DNA of 42,554 nt from Holophagales bacterium (GCA_031281385.1 JAITFL010000127.1:1-42554); one strand, 5' to 3'; positions 27,114 through 35,627 are shown, counted from the first letter of the stretch. Translations and numbers: made by a program. Notes: generated by a model from the letters alone, not told the origin.

Positions 27114-28275
27114 TCTGAACGCTATATTTCTTGTCCCCGTCAACGAGGCTGTGGACTTCTATCTCTATTGAGTTTGCCTTTACTTGGACTACCTCTATTT
27201 CTTGGTTGGAACCCACTAACAGGGCATAGGCCCCTTTTTCTGCATCCCCCTGCCGCCACTCGTGGCGGTGTGTGTGTCCAGAAATGACCAAGTCAACCTT
27301 GCCCTTTACAAAGAGGGGTGCCCACAGTTTTGAAAGCATGGCAAGCGAGTGCGACGTTGCCCTGCCCCCGACTGACTCAAACGCAATGTAGGCCGGTATG
27401 TGAGTGAACACCACGCGGTACTTGGCTGATTTTGCGGCATTGCCTTGTAGTTCTTTTTCAATCCACTTTGCCTGTTCTGCCCGATAGGATTCGAAGGCGG
27501 CCAACCCCCCATATTCTTGGTGGTCGTCCGGCTTGTCCTCACCAGCGGATAGCACCATGAAATAGACGCCGCCATGCGAAAAACTATAGTAGAATTGCCC
27601 AGATCTGTGCGGGTAAATGTCAAATAGCTTGCGGGCGAATGGGCCTCTAGTGTCATGGTTCCCGCTGACAAAAATAAAGGGTACTTCTTTGGCGAACCTC
27701 TTGACCGAAAGGTCTAGGTGGCCTGAGTACACCTGGGCCTCGTTTATGGGGTTGTTGTCGGTGTCGCCATTCAATACCAAAAAAGTGGCTTGGCCTATAT
27801 CCACCTTGTCCAGCAGCGAAGCGTATTTTTCGGCCTGGCTGTGGATGTCCTGCGTGACAATAAAGGAAAATTCTGCTGGGGCTGGGCTGAGCGTCGTGAA
27901 GAAATGGGCATCGCCCTTAAAGGTTTCCCCTAGTTCAGTCCTGAAAGCTTCCAGCTTTGCCACTTCTGTATTGGCTAGGCGATATTGATATTTTTGCCCA
28001 GGCTTTAAGCCCGCTATGCGGACTGCGTGATGCGTAATGTTTGCGTCAATCAGGCCGTGGCGCTCCGACTGCGCTACTTGGGTCATAGCGTCAATGCCAT
28101 ATTCTACCCGCCCAAGGCAGGGGTGGTTGGTCGTCCATACCACGGTGACGCCATCTTGCGTCAATTCTTGCAAGTACGGGCCATGCGTAACCTGCAGTTT
28201 TGGCTCATCGGCGGTTAGCGCGATGGAAGACAAGGCGATGGTGATGGCAAAAATGGGGGCGAGTACGGTTTTCAT
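27106..28275 (-). CDS. Secreted purple-acid-phosphatase-like metallophosphoesterase, copy 2
   Basis: Same length (389 residues) and architecture as its downstream neighbour: signal peptide, fibronectin-III-like domain, then metallophosphoesterase with TQDIH, NGDTDNN, SGNHD, FTHIPAY and SGHTHRHEW. Long stretches are identical between the two (for example ELTQDGVTVVWTTNHPC and FIVTQDIHSQAEKYASLLDK), while surface loops differ. The GDxxY Tyr is absent here too. The start is ATG 28275 after GGAG. A terminator separates it from galK, so the phosphoesterase pair may be expressed separately from the sugar operon or only by read-through. No membrane anchor is visible; periplasmic or secreted. Confidence 0.85.
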   Translation of the reverse strand: MKTVLAPIFAITIALSSIALTADEPKLQVTHGPYLQELTQDGVTVVWTTNHPCLGRVEYGIDAMTQVAQSERHGLIDANITHHAVRIAGLKPGQKYQYRLANTEVAKLEAFRTELGETFKGDAHFFTTLSPAPAEFSFIVTQDIHSQAEKYASLLDKVDIGQATFLVLNGDTDNNPINEAQVYSGHLDLSVKRFAKEVPFIFVSGNHDTRGPFARKLFDIYPHRSGQFYYSFSHGGVYFMVLSAGEDKPDDHQEYGGLAAFESYRAEQAKWIEKELQGNAAKSAKYRVVFTHIPAYIAFESVGGRATSHSLAMLSKLWAPLFVKGKVDLVISGHTHRHEWRQGDAEKGAYALLVGSNQEIEVVQVKANSIEIEVHSLVDGDKKYSVQRR

Positions 28276-28304
28276 TTTTTCTCCAAAAGGTGAATGTTTG
28301 TCTT

Positions 28305-28334
28305 AAAAAAATCAACGCGAGTGCAGCCCGGTTG
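28305..28334 (-). terminator. Intrinsic terminator after galK
   Basis: On the minus strand CAAC-CGGG pairs with CTCG-GTTG across a five-base loop, with one G-U pair and a one-base bulge, and is followed by A and seven T. It lies 55 bases after the galK stop and 30 bases before the next start. Confidence 0.6.
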
Positions 28335-28369
28335 CTAATCGGAGCCTCACAGCCCAAAATTGGCCAGGT

Positions 28370-28390
28370 TTTACAAGAGGTTCGATCTTC
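28370..28390 (-). repeat. Duplication-flank repeat, copy over the end of galK
   Basis: Partner of 27093-27113 (18 of 21 bases shared). The distance to the following phosphoesterase start is 95 bases here and 48 bases at the other copy; the extra length holds the terminator, which the other gap lacks. Confidence 0.45.
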
Positions 28391-29627
28391 AACGCCCCTC
28401 AATGACCTCGGTGCCCGGCCCCAACTGGCAAACATGTATTTTGGGTTCTTTGCCCAATTTTTTGCGATAGATTTCAAGCATCGCACTTTGGAAGCTCTCT
28501 ATGGCGGGTTCTTGGACTAAATTGATTGTGCAGCCGCCGAATCCGCCCCCCATCATTCGGCTTCCTAGCACACCCGGAATCTCTAGGGCGGCGGACTGCA
28601 ATATGTCCAGTTCAGCGCAGCTAACCTCGTAATCATCGCGCAGCCCATTGTGGCTGCCGTTCATCGCCTTGCCAAAGGCCGCCAAATCATTTTTTGACAG
28701 CGATCCGCAGGCGTCAATGACGCGATTATTTTCTGAAACCACGTATGAGCATCGCCTGAAAACCACCTCGTCCATCTCCTGCTTGTGGGCGGCAAGCATT
28801 TCATTGTTGACGTCCCGCAAGCTATTGATTTGCGGATAGTGCTTTTTTAGCGCATCAACGCCCGCCTCGCACTGCGAGCGGCGCACGTTGTACTCGCTGC
28901 CGGCAAGGCTATGCTTTACGTGCGAGTCGCAAAGAGCAATCAGTACATCGCTGCGGCCAAAGGGGACATGGGTATATGAAAGGTTGCGACCTAATGAGGC
29001 TCCGCGGCGACCAATGGAAAGACCAAAGGGGACATAGGTGTATGTAAGGCTGCGGCAGTCTAGTTGGATAAGCGAATTTGCGCGGCCCAAAAGAGAGGCG
29101 AATTGATCCATGATGCCGCACTTCATGCCGACAAAATTGTTTTCGGCAAGCTGCCCCAGTTTGGCCAAGGCAACGCGGTCAAGGCCAAGGTTAAAAAGCT
29201 CGTTTAGCCCAAAAGCAAAACCAGTTGTCAGCGCGGCGCTGGCGCTCAGGCCGCCGCCGATGGGGATGTCGCCGCAAAATGTTGCATCAACTGGCGGAAC
29301 GTCAATGCCCATCGCCTTGAGTTCCGACAAAACCCCCTGAAGGTAGTCGGGCCAATGAAGCTTAGAGCTGGAAAGGGAATCAACAGACGATTCAAAGGAT
29401 TGGCCCATTTCCAGCGCAGTCCACTGAAATTTTTTGCCTTTGCTGGGCGCCATAGCAAAGTAGATAGCACGGTCAATGGCAGCCGGCAGCACAAAGCCCT
29501 CGTTGTAGTCTGTGTGCTCGCCGATGAGGTTCACCCGGCCTGGCGCCTTTACAAAAAGGCTTGCCTTGGTTCCCAGTTTTTCGGCAAAGGCACTGCTAAC
29601 TTGGTCAAGGATGTTTGAACCCGCCAT
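28389..29627 (-). CDS. galK: Galactokinase with a 22-residue internal duplication/insertion
   Basis: GalK phosphorylates galactose at C1 with ATP, the first Leloir-pathway step. The 412-residue protein has the GHMP-kinase signatures: GRVNLIGEHTDYNEGFVLP near the N-terminus, the ATP-binding GGGLSASAAL, and MMGGGFGGCTINL near the C-terminus. After LDCRSL the sequence TYTYVPFG recurs 22 residues later as SYTHVPFG, with GRRGASLGR in between; other GalK proteins have one such strand here. The rest of the sequence looks intact, so the enzyme may be active. The start is ATG 29627, sharing one base with the stop of the upstream small gene (TGATG); TTG 29630 is also possible. It follows the symporter and small membrane protein in one operon. 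Confidence 0.93.
   Translation of the reverse strand: MAGSNILDQVSSAFAEKLGTKASLFVKAPGRVNLIGEHTDYNEGFVLPAAIDRAIYFAMAPSKGKKFQWTALEMGQSFESSVDSLSSSKLHWPDYLQGVLSELKAMGIDVPPVDATFCGDIPIGGGLSASAALTTGFAFGLNELFNLGLDRVALAKLGQLAENNFVGMKCGIMDQFASLLGRANSLIQLDCRSLTYTYVPFGLSIGRRGASLGRNLSYTHVPFGRSDVLIALCDSHVKHSLAGSEYNVRRSQCEAGVDALKKHYPQINSLRDVNNEMLAAHKQEMDEVVFRRCSYVVSENNRVIDACGSLSKNDLAAFGKAMNGSHNGLRDDYEVSCAELDILQSAALEIPGVLGSRMMGGGFGGCTINLVQEPAIESFQSAMLEIYRKKLGKEPKIHVCQLGPGTEVIEGR
28957..29054 (-). repeat. Imperfect 32-base direct repeat inside galK
   Basis: Positions 28957-28988 and 29023-29054 match at 28 of 32 bases, beginning CCAAAGGGGACAT on the plus strand, with a period of 66 bases. The 34 bases between them contain CCGCGG and encode the foreign-looking GRRGASLG. 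The insertion keeps the galK frame. Confidence 0.75.
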
Positions 29628-29851
29628 CAAGCCGAACCCTTGGATTCATTGACCGCTTTGCGCCTAGAGGCCATAGCCAATGCCAGCATTGACGCGCCAA
29701 ATATGAACATGACTATCCCCCACCACAAGTTGACGTTTATGCCAAGGGAACGGGCATACATCTCTGCGGGGGTGACAAGGCCATAAATGGCCACTGTTGC
29801 CCCAATTAGTGAAAAGAGCAATCCGATGGGAAGTCTAAGGTCAAATTGCAT
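29627..29851 (-). CDS. Small two-helix membrane protein between symporter and galK
   Basis: A 74-residue protein with two predicted transmembrane helices (about residues 8-27 and 42-62) and a basic cytoplasmic tail (SRRKAVNESK). I do not recognise a named family. GGGGG lies four bases before ATG 29851, the upstream symporter stop is 9 bases away, and its own stop overlaps the galK start, so it is clearly part of the operon. The conserved placement suggests an accessory subunit or regulator of the symporter, but this is inferred from context only. Confidence 0.75.
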   Translation of the reverse strand: MQFDLRLPIGLLFSLIGATVAIYGLVTPAEMYARSLGINVNLWWGIVMFIFGASMLALAMASRRKAVNESKGSA

Positions 29852-29860
29852 GTTTCCCCC

Positions 29861-31639
29861 TTATGCAAAAATGATGTTTAGCGCAACGGCAGCGGCCAGA
29901 ATGATAGCGCCCAGCAGCGCGGGGCGCTTATACCAAGGCAAGTGCGCCGTCTTTTTGCGCTCGGTGAGAGAAAACACAAGCCCGCGCAGTTCATCATCGC
30001 TCTTGGTTCTCCTAGTAAGGACGCTTATAAGGATGGTGATGACAAAGCATGTGCTCCAAGACCAAATAGCTGTCCAAAAGTTCTGCGCCATCTCTGATGG
30101 GTAGCGGTGCAGAACGTCCGCTATGAGCCACCCGCCCTTGATGCCGGCAGACGCTCCAAAGGGCAGCGTCAGGCCGTGGTGGATGGAAGCGGCCAAGGTT
30201 CCCGCCACTAGGCCAAAGAAGGCGCCGTGGCCCGTCGTCCTGCGCCAGAACATCCCACGCAGGAAGGTGGCGAACAATGGGGCGTTGACAAAGGCGAACA
30301 CCAACTGGAGCATGTCCATGATGTTGTTGAAGCTGGCGGCCATGTACGCCGCGGCCAATGAAATCAACACGCCCACGACAGTTGCCGCCCTGCCCATCCA
30401 CAAATAATGCTGGTCGCTTTTGCCCTTAGCAATATAGCTTTGGTAGATGTCGTAAGTCCAAACCGTGTTGAAGGCCGTCACGTTGCCCGCCATGCCGCTC
30501 ATAAAGCTGGCCATCAGCGCAGTCAAGCCAAGGCCCAACAGCCCTGTTGGAAAGTAGTAGGCCAGCATGCTCGGTATCACCATGTCATAGTCGAACACAG
30601 CCGAACCCGCCACGACCTCCTTTACAGGAATAGAAAAACCGCCGCCAGAGGCTGTCAGCGCTATCGCAATCATGCCGGGCAAAATGACCAAGAATGGGAA
30701 AAGCATCTTGGGTACAGAAGCAATCAGCGGGACAAGCCTGGCGCTGGCTTCGTCCTTGGCTACCATCGCCCTTTGGACTACCAGAAAGTCGGTGCACCAG
30801 TAGCCAAATGAAAGCACAAAGCCAAGGCCCATAGCCAAGCCGAACCATTCGACGCCCATCGGGTTGCTGGCTGGCGACCCAAGTGCCCCCCAAGCGCTTG
30901 TCCAAGCGTTTGGCTCATAGTTTTGGGCGTGCCCCAATGTCTGCTGTCCCTGGGTTGCCACCAGCACCAATTTTTCCTTTAGCCCCGGCCAGCCGCCGAC
31001 GTTTTTAAGCCCCAAAAACACCAAGGGGGCAAAGCCAAAGATGATCAAGAAAAATTGCATCACCTCGTTGTAGATGGCTGACGTCAGCCCGCCCAAAAAG
31101 ATGTAGGCCAACACTATCAATGCGCTTATCCATAGCGACATGTCGAAGTTCCAGCCAAGCAGCAGGTTCATCAATTTGGCCATGGCATACATGGAGATTC
31201 CGCTTGAAAAAATTGTCATGGCGGCAAAACTGAGCGCGTTGAACCCCCTAGTTTTTTCGTCATAGCGCAGCTTTAGGTACTCTGGAACCGACCTAGCCTT
31301 GGAGCCATAGTAGAATGGCATCATAAATATCCCAACGAAGACCATCGCTGGCACCGCGCCTATCCAGTAAAAGTGCGACGTGGAAATGCCGTACTTTGCC
31401 CCCGACGCAGCCATGCCAATCATCTCCTGCGCCCCAAGGTTGGCACTTAGGAAGGCCAAGCCCGCTATCCACGCGGGTATGGAGCGCCCCGACAAAAAGA
31501 AGTCCTCGCTTGACTTCATGCTTCGCTTGAGCCAGGCCCCAATGGCTATCACAAAGACAAAGTAGAGGACGAGCCGCGCAGAGTCAACGCCATGCAGTTG
31601 CATCGTTGGGGCGACGGCAAACGTGTCCAATCCGATCAT
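29861..31639 (-). CDS. SSS-family sodium/solute symporter, probably for galactose or glucose
   Basis: A 592-residue inner-membrane protein of the SLC5/SSS family with about 14 hydrophobic helices. Family features include DFFLSGRSIPAWIAGLAFLSANLGAQE near residue 47, a GLTSAIYNEVMQ segment near 204, and GLGLTALMASFMSGMAGNVTAFNTVWT near 370, the region that supplies the sodium site in characterised members. It imports a small solute driven by sodium. Galactose is inferred because galK is two genes downstream; related SSS proteins use glucose, myo-inositol or other sugars. The start is ATG 31639, five bases after AGGAGG. It is the first gene of the three-gene operon. Confidence 0.9.
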   Translation of the reverse strand: MIGLDTFAVAPTMQLHGVDSARLVLYFVFVIAIGAWLKRSMKSSEDFFLSGRSIPAWIAGLAFLSANLGAQEMIGMAASGAKYGISTSHFYWIGAVPAMVFVGIFMMPFYYGSKARSVPEYLKLRYDEKTRGFNALSFAAMTIFSSGISMYAMAKLMNLLLGWNFDMSLWISALIVLAYIFLGGLTSAIYNEVMQFFLIIFGFAPLVFLGLKNVGGWPGLKEKLVLVATQGQQTLGHAQNYEPNAWTSAWGALGSPASNPMGVEWFGLAMGLGFVLSFGYWCTDFLVVQRAMVAKDEASARLVPLIASVPKMLFPFLVILPGMIAIALTASGGGFSIPVKEVVAGSAVFDYDMVIPSMLAYYFPTGLLGLGLTALMASFMSGMAGNVTAFNTVWTYDIYQSYIAKGKSDQHYLWMGRAATVVGVLISLAAAYMAASFNNIMDMLQLVFAFVNAPLFATFLRGMFWRRTTGHGAFFGLVAGTLAASIHHGLTLPFGASAGIKGGWLIADVLHRYPSEMAQNFWTAIWSWSTCFVITILISVLTRRTKSDDELRGLVFSLTERKKTAHLPWYKRPALLGAIILAAAVALNIIFA

Positions 31640-31664
31640 CTGAGCCTCCTAGAGCTACTCAAGT

Positions 31665-31689
31665 TTTATCATGGCTGACATTTATCATG
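31665..31689 (-). promoter_or_regulatory. Direct repeat in the upstream region of the symporter operon
   Basis: TTTATCATG occurs at 31665-31673 and again at 31681-31689, a 16-base period, between dnaX and the symporter start. Such phased half-sites can be bound by a regulator. No inducer or regulator gene is adjacent. Confidence 0.3.
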
Positions 31690-31747
31690 CCATACGATAT
31701 TTTAACGCCACAATTGCCCCAAAAATGACTTTTTGACAATGACAAAA

Positions 31748-33124
31748 TCATGCTTTTCTTACATCAATTACTTCCCCGCCAAAATCTTCCAGCAACTGCC
31801 CAAGGGATGGCTCTTCTTCTAGGATTTCATCTAGGCCCCTGGTCGCCGCAGCGTTTTGCTTTAATGGGACAGGCGCGGCCTGGCTAGGCTTGTGGGTGTC
31901 TATGTGTGCCTGTGCGGTAGGTGCTGGCCTGTGCTGGCTCTGTGAGGGGGCGGCTGGTTTGGCAGGCGGCGGAGTGCGGGGAGGCTGGTACGGCACTGGC
32001 TGGGGGGGAGATTGCATGGTCTGGTGTCCCGACTGCTGGCCCGCAGGGCCCTTTAGCAGTGAATCCAATGGGGCCAAATGGGGCAACTGGGCGGCTGTAA
32101 TGAGTGCAAGCTCCACAACGACCTGGGGCAGGCTGGTGTCTCTAAGATCCCTCTCCCTTTGCAGCAGCAAGTGCAGCATCCTAGATAGGCGCATGGCCTC
32201 GTGGGGCGGCGCACCAGACCGTGCGCTGCTCTCAAGATGATTCCTAAAGGAAAGCATCAATTCTTTCCAAAAATTGCCCCAGTCCGCGCCAATGCTTGCA
32301 AGCGCGTTGCAGTGATCCAAGATGGCCACAGCGTCGCCCGCCAATAGGGAATCCAAAATTCCTTTTACCCTTTCGGCAGGGACGATGCCAAGCTGCTCCC
32401 TCACTTGGGCCTCTATCACCTTGCCGTCCCCTGCCGATATTACGCGATCCAAAATGGTCAGCGCGTCGCGCATGGAACCCTGCCCCGCTTCTGCCAGCAG
32501 GCGCAGGCTGCCAGGCTCTGCCGCCACCCCCTCTGAATCGCAGACGTGCTTCAGTCTTGCCTCTATGAGGGAAACAGGAATAAGGCGGAAAGGGAATATC
32601 TGCACCCGGCTCTTGATGGTGTCGGGCACGTCCTGCAGCTCTGTCGTGGCCAGTACGAAAATGGCATGTGGGGGCGGCTCTTCCAAAATCTTTAACAATG
32701 CGTCGAATGCCTGGCGGGAGAGCATGTGAACTTCGTCAATGATATAGATGCGGTAGCGGCAAAAAGCCGGCAATGTCTGCACTTGCTCCCGCAGCGTCCT
32801 AGCGTCTTCCACGCTGGCCCGGCTGGCCGCATCTATTTCTACTATGTCTAGGTTGCGGTCTGGCTGCTCCGACGTGGCACATGGGCCGCACTTCCCGCAG
32901 GGTTCGGGCGTAGGCCCCTCTAGGCAGTTCAGCGACCTAGCCAAAATGCGAGCGGTGCTGGTCTTGCCCGTACCCCTGACTCCGGCGAACAAAAAAGCCT
33001 GATGGCTGATAGTCCCAGAAGCCTTGGCCCTTTTCAGCGCGTTGGCCAGCGCCTTTACGCTGGCCTCTTGGCCTACCAAGTCGGCAAGTGTGCGTGGGCG
33101 GTATTTGAGTGCAAGCGTAGCCAT
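31748..33124 (-). CDS. dnaX: DNA polymerase III subunits gamma/tau
   Basis: DnaX is the ATPase motor of the clamp loader. The product has 458 residues. The AAA+ region starts LALKYRPRTLADLVGQE, with Walker A GVRGTGKTSTA (about residue 48), the zinc-binding cysteines of NCLEGP and CGKCGPC (about 67-82), the DEVHML Walker B (about 130) and the SRVQIFPF sensor region. Domain III follows to about residue 355, then a Pro/Gln-rich linker (about 370-430) and a short acidic C-terminus. No A-rich slippery sequence for a programmed gamma-making frameshift was seen. The start is ATG 33124. Its upstream region carries the 21-base motif also found before ctlX and is divergent from the next gene. Confidence 0.95.
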   Translation of the reverse strand: MATLALKYRPRTLADLVGQEASVKALANALKRAKASGTISHQAFLFAGVRGTGKTSTARILARSLNCLEGPTPEPCGKCGPCATSEQPDRNLDIVEIDAASRASVEDARTLREQVQTLPAFCRYRIYIIDEVHMLSRQAFDALLKILEEPPPHAIFVLATTELQDVPDTIKSRVQIFPFRLIPVSLIEARLKHVCDSEGVAAEPGSLRLLAEAGQGSMRDALTILDRVISAGDGKVIEAQVREQLGIVPAERVKGILDSLLAGDAVAILDHCNALASIGADWGNFWKELMLSFRNHLESSARSGAPPHEAMRLSRMLHLLLQRERDLRDTSLPQVVVELALITAAQLPHLAPLDSLLKGPAGQQSGHQTMQSPPQPVPYQPPRTPPPAKPAAPSQSQHRPAPTAQAHIDTHKPSQAAPVPLKQNAAATRGLDEILEEEPSLGQLLEDFGGEVIDVRKA

Positions 33125-33127
33125 CTC

Positions 33128-33148
33128 ATTCCAATTCTAATTCAAAAG
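33128..33148 (-). repeat. Copy 2 of the 21-base motif, directly upstream of dnaX
   Basis: Matches 15494-15514 at 20 of 21 positions. Here it ends three bases before the ATG, so its GGAAT end overlaps the ribosome-binding region. Confidence 0.5.
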
Positions 33149-33195
33149 AGCAACTTGGCATTAGTTGCTATTTTCTCACTAAATTCGTATCATTG

Positions 33196-33201
33196 TATAA
33201 A
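33196..33201 (+). promoter_or_regulatory. TATAAA -10-like element for the two-unit repeat gene
   Basis: TATAAA lies 18 bases before ATG 33219, with a weak TTCTCA -35 candidate 17 bases upstream (33173-33178). The leader would be about 10 bases and just include GGAG (33209-33212). Confidence 0.3.
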
Positions 33202-33218
33202 TTTCGATGGAGAGTCGC

Positions 33219-35540
33219 ATGCCTAGATGGATTGTAGCCATAGCAATATCAATATTTGCTTCGCTGGCCCTTGTCCCAGCGCATGGGCAGGACATCAACC
33301 AGCAATACTTTGACCGCCTGAACATCGTCAAAGGGAACAAGATAGCCCTAATAGGCGACTGGAAGCCAGAGGACATCTCCAAGTGGCGGAGAGTGCTATC
33401 TGCGTCTGACATTCTTGAGCACGACTTCCAACTGGTGGGCAGGGGGGCCGACATCTTGCCCAACAGGGGCAGAACCACATTTGAGGCAAACTATGAAACT
33501 TGGCTGAAAAAACTGGTTGGCAGCAACCGAGCCCGTTGGGCCGCGCTGGATGCTTCCAACAAAGTAATCACATCTGGGACCGACATCCCCGACGCAGAGG
33601 CACTTGGCAAAGAGTGCGACAAGTTTGGCCTTGTCAGCCCCCAAAAAAGGCTGCGTTCATTCCTAAGAGAGCACCCAGGCCACATAGAGGCTCAAGCCGA
33701 CCTATTGAAAGAAGTCCGACGGCGGGCCCTGCTGGCCATGCCAAAGGAAACGACAGAGAATTTGGGTGACATGGACGACCTCCGCACTTGGGCCCTGCTT
33801 GCAGCGGAACTCAACAAGGCAATGGCAATGGACTGGGTGGGCTTCAATCTGGACTTCTTTCGCCCCGACGAGGATCAGCCAGAGCGCTTTAGCCCCATAA
33901 TGAAAGCCGCCTTTCGCAAGCACATTGCCCGCATAGAAAACGACCTCATAGATTTCCCTACAAATGAAAACCTTTGGGAAATGTGGGCATGGATGGCCAG
34001 AAGCCTTGGCCGCCCCACAATGTTTTGGAAAAGCCTAAACCCCTTTGTGGCCCCAGGCGGCCCAAGCTGCCCCTCCCCAAAAGTGGCCGCTTGGCTTACC
34101 GAAGAAGCCAGATCAACGGGAGATTGGGAATCCGTCATTGCCTTGGCAAAAATCGGGCGATACTTTACCTCCTATATGAATGTGACGCTAAACGCTTGGA
34201 TGCCGGGCAGTCTTTTTATGGGCGGCTTTTCAGAGCCAATACTTGGGTACCCCGAAAAATCATCGTACATTCCACAGCTAGACGCCTTGCTAAAATTGGG
34301 CAGAATTGAAGAAGCCAATGCCCTGTATGACGAAATAATGAGGACAGGATTCCCCTACGCGGAACACTTGGCGGCTGTCGCCCGCGCCAACAAGATGGAA
34401 GAAGTGGCGCTTTTGTGGGAAAAGGGGCAAGTAATCAACCCTCGGCCATACTATGGCGCCTTTGAGTATCTAAAAGGAAACGTGCGATTTGCCATCCTTG
34501 CAAAACAGGGCGACAAAGAATACATGCAGATGCAGCAGCTCATTGACGAATTGCTGCCCGGCGCGTACCTAATGGAAATCTGGGAAGTGGAAGATGCAAA
34601 AACCTTGGGCTGGGTGGGCAACGGCTTCCACTGGGCCGTATTGGGCGGCGATTCCATAACGATTGCCCAAGGCGAAAAAATGCCAACCAGCGATGAACTA
34701 AAACAAATACTAAGGCAAAATGGCCTTAAATCGCGCAGGGAACTGGCGGAAGATTTTTTGAAAGACAACCCCGGCAACATAGAAGCCACCATTGCATTGG
34801 GAGTGAGCCTTCTCGAAGATGGAGCCAGAAACACTAAGGATAGCGGCAACTTTAATGACGAGCTGCCATCGGAGCTGGACACCGCGATATGGGGCCAAGC
34901 GGCCTCTGTGTGGCCAACTATCTTCAACCGCAGCCACGCGCTGTACAACCTTCCATACATTTACATTGTCACCGAGCCGCGTAGCCCGACCATGAGAATG
35001 CTATCAAGGCGCTACATGCCGTTGCTAGAAGACGCCATCTCCCAATCACCATTCTCGGAAAATTTATGGAGCCATTGGCTTTTTTGGCGCAGGGCCGGTG
35101 AGGGCGAAAGAAATTTTGAGGCATTTTTGCAGAGCCTGCAGCCAAGCCCCGTTGTGCCAGAGGGCATGTTTCCACCGCCATCAATAATCGAAGAATATTA
35201 CGCCGAGTGCAAGAAAAATGAACAGTGGGGCAAAATGGCCGCCCTGCTGAAAGGCCCATACGAAAGGACAATTTCTAGCCATGCCATTGATAACATAGAC
35301 CAGGAAAAGAGAGGCGACGATTTAAGCCCCATCTACCACGGCTTCGGCGACTCCGTAGCCCTGCCCCTGATAGAGGCCCTGCTTCGCAGCGGCAAAAGGA
35401 CAGAGGCCGATGAAGTATTCAACACCCTGATTGCCGCCGGCGGCAGCTTCTCCAACCCATCAAACCTAGTCGAACTGGCTAGAGGGCTGGCGGGGGAGAG
35501 GATAGCGAAAGAGTGGGAAGGGAAGATAAATAAAAAATAA
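33219..35540 (+). CDS. Secreted protein with two thioredoxin-like plus helical-repeat units
   Basis: A 773-residue protein with a signal peptide (MPRWIVAIAISIFASLALVPAHG-Q). I do not recognise a named family. The protein is built from two homologous units about 365 residues apart. A strand-rich segment RWAALDASNKVITSG (about 107) matches HWAVLGGDSITIAQG (about 471), and each is followed by an EAL or DEL helix and then helical, TPR-like repeats. FPTNENLWEMWAWM (about 246) matches SPFSENLWSHWLFW (about 609). LDALLKLGRIEEANALYDEI (about 350) matches IEALLRSGKRTEADEVFNTL near the C-terminus. The first part of each unit looks thioredoxin-like, but no CxxC is visible. The start is ATG 33219, six bases after GGAG. 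It stands alone between divergent dnaX and a convergent accessory gene. Confidence 0.75.
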   Translation: MPRWIVAIAISIFASLALVPAHGQDINQQYFDRLNIVKGNKIALIGDWKPEDISKWRRVLSASDILEHDFQLVGRGADILPNRGRTTFEANYETWLKKLVGSNRARWAALDASNKVITSGTDIPDAEALGKECDKFGLVSPQKRLRSFLREHPGHIEAQADLLKEVRRRALLAMPKETTENLGDMDDLRTWALLAAELNKAMAMDWVGFNLDFFRPDEDQPERFSPIMKAAFRKHIARIENDLIDFPTNENLWEMWAWMARSLGRPTMFWKSLNPFVAPGGPSCPSPKVAAWLTEEARSTGDWESVIALAKIGRYFTSYMNVTLNAWMPGSLFMGGFSEPILGYPEKSSYIPQLDALLKLGRIEEANALYDEIMRTGFPYAEHLAAVARANKMEEVALLWEKGQVINPRPYYGAFEYLKGNVRFAILAKQGDKEYMQMQQLIDELLPGAYLMEIWEVEDAKTLGWVGNGFHWAVLGGDSITIAQGEKMPTSDELKQILRQNGLKSRRELAEDFLKDNPGNIEATIALGVSLLEDGARNTKDSGNFNDELPSELDTAIWGQAASVWPTIFNRSHALYNLPYIYIVTEPRSPTMRMLSRRYMPLLEDAISQSPFSENLWSHWLFWRRAGEGERNFEAFLQSLQPSPVVPEGMFPPPSIIEEYYAECKKNEQWGKMAALLKGPYERTISSHAIDNIDQEKRGDDLSPIYHGFGDSVALPLIEALLRSGKRTEADEVFNTLIAAGGSFSNPSNLVELARGLAGERIAKEWEGKINKK

Positions 35541-35627
35541 GAAATGATTGATAGGGGCCAAGGATTAAAGTTCAGAGGCTTGCTGGCATTATGGACAAAT
35601 TTATTGCGTTGAAAATTGAAACCGATA

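Noticed and set aside
31748..33124. Programmed frameshift in dnaX giving a gamma subunit
   Set aside because: No A-rich slippery heptamer with downstream structure was found near the Pro-rich linker.
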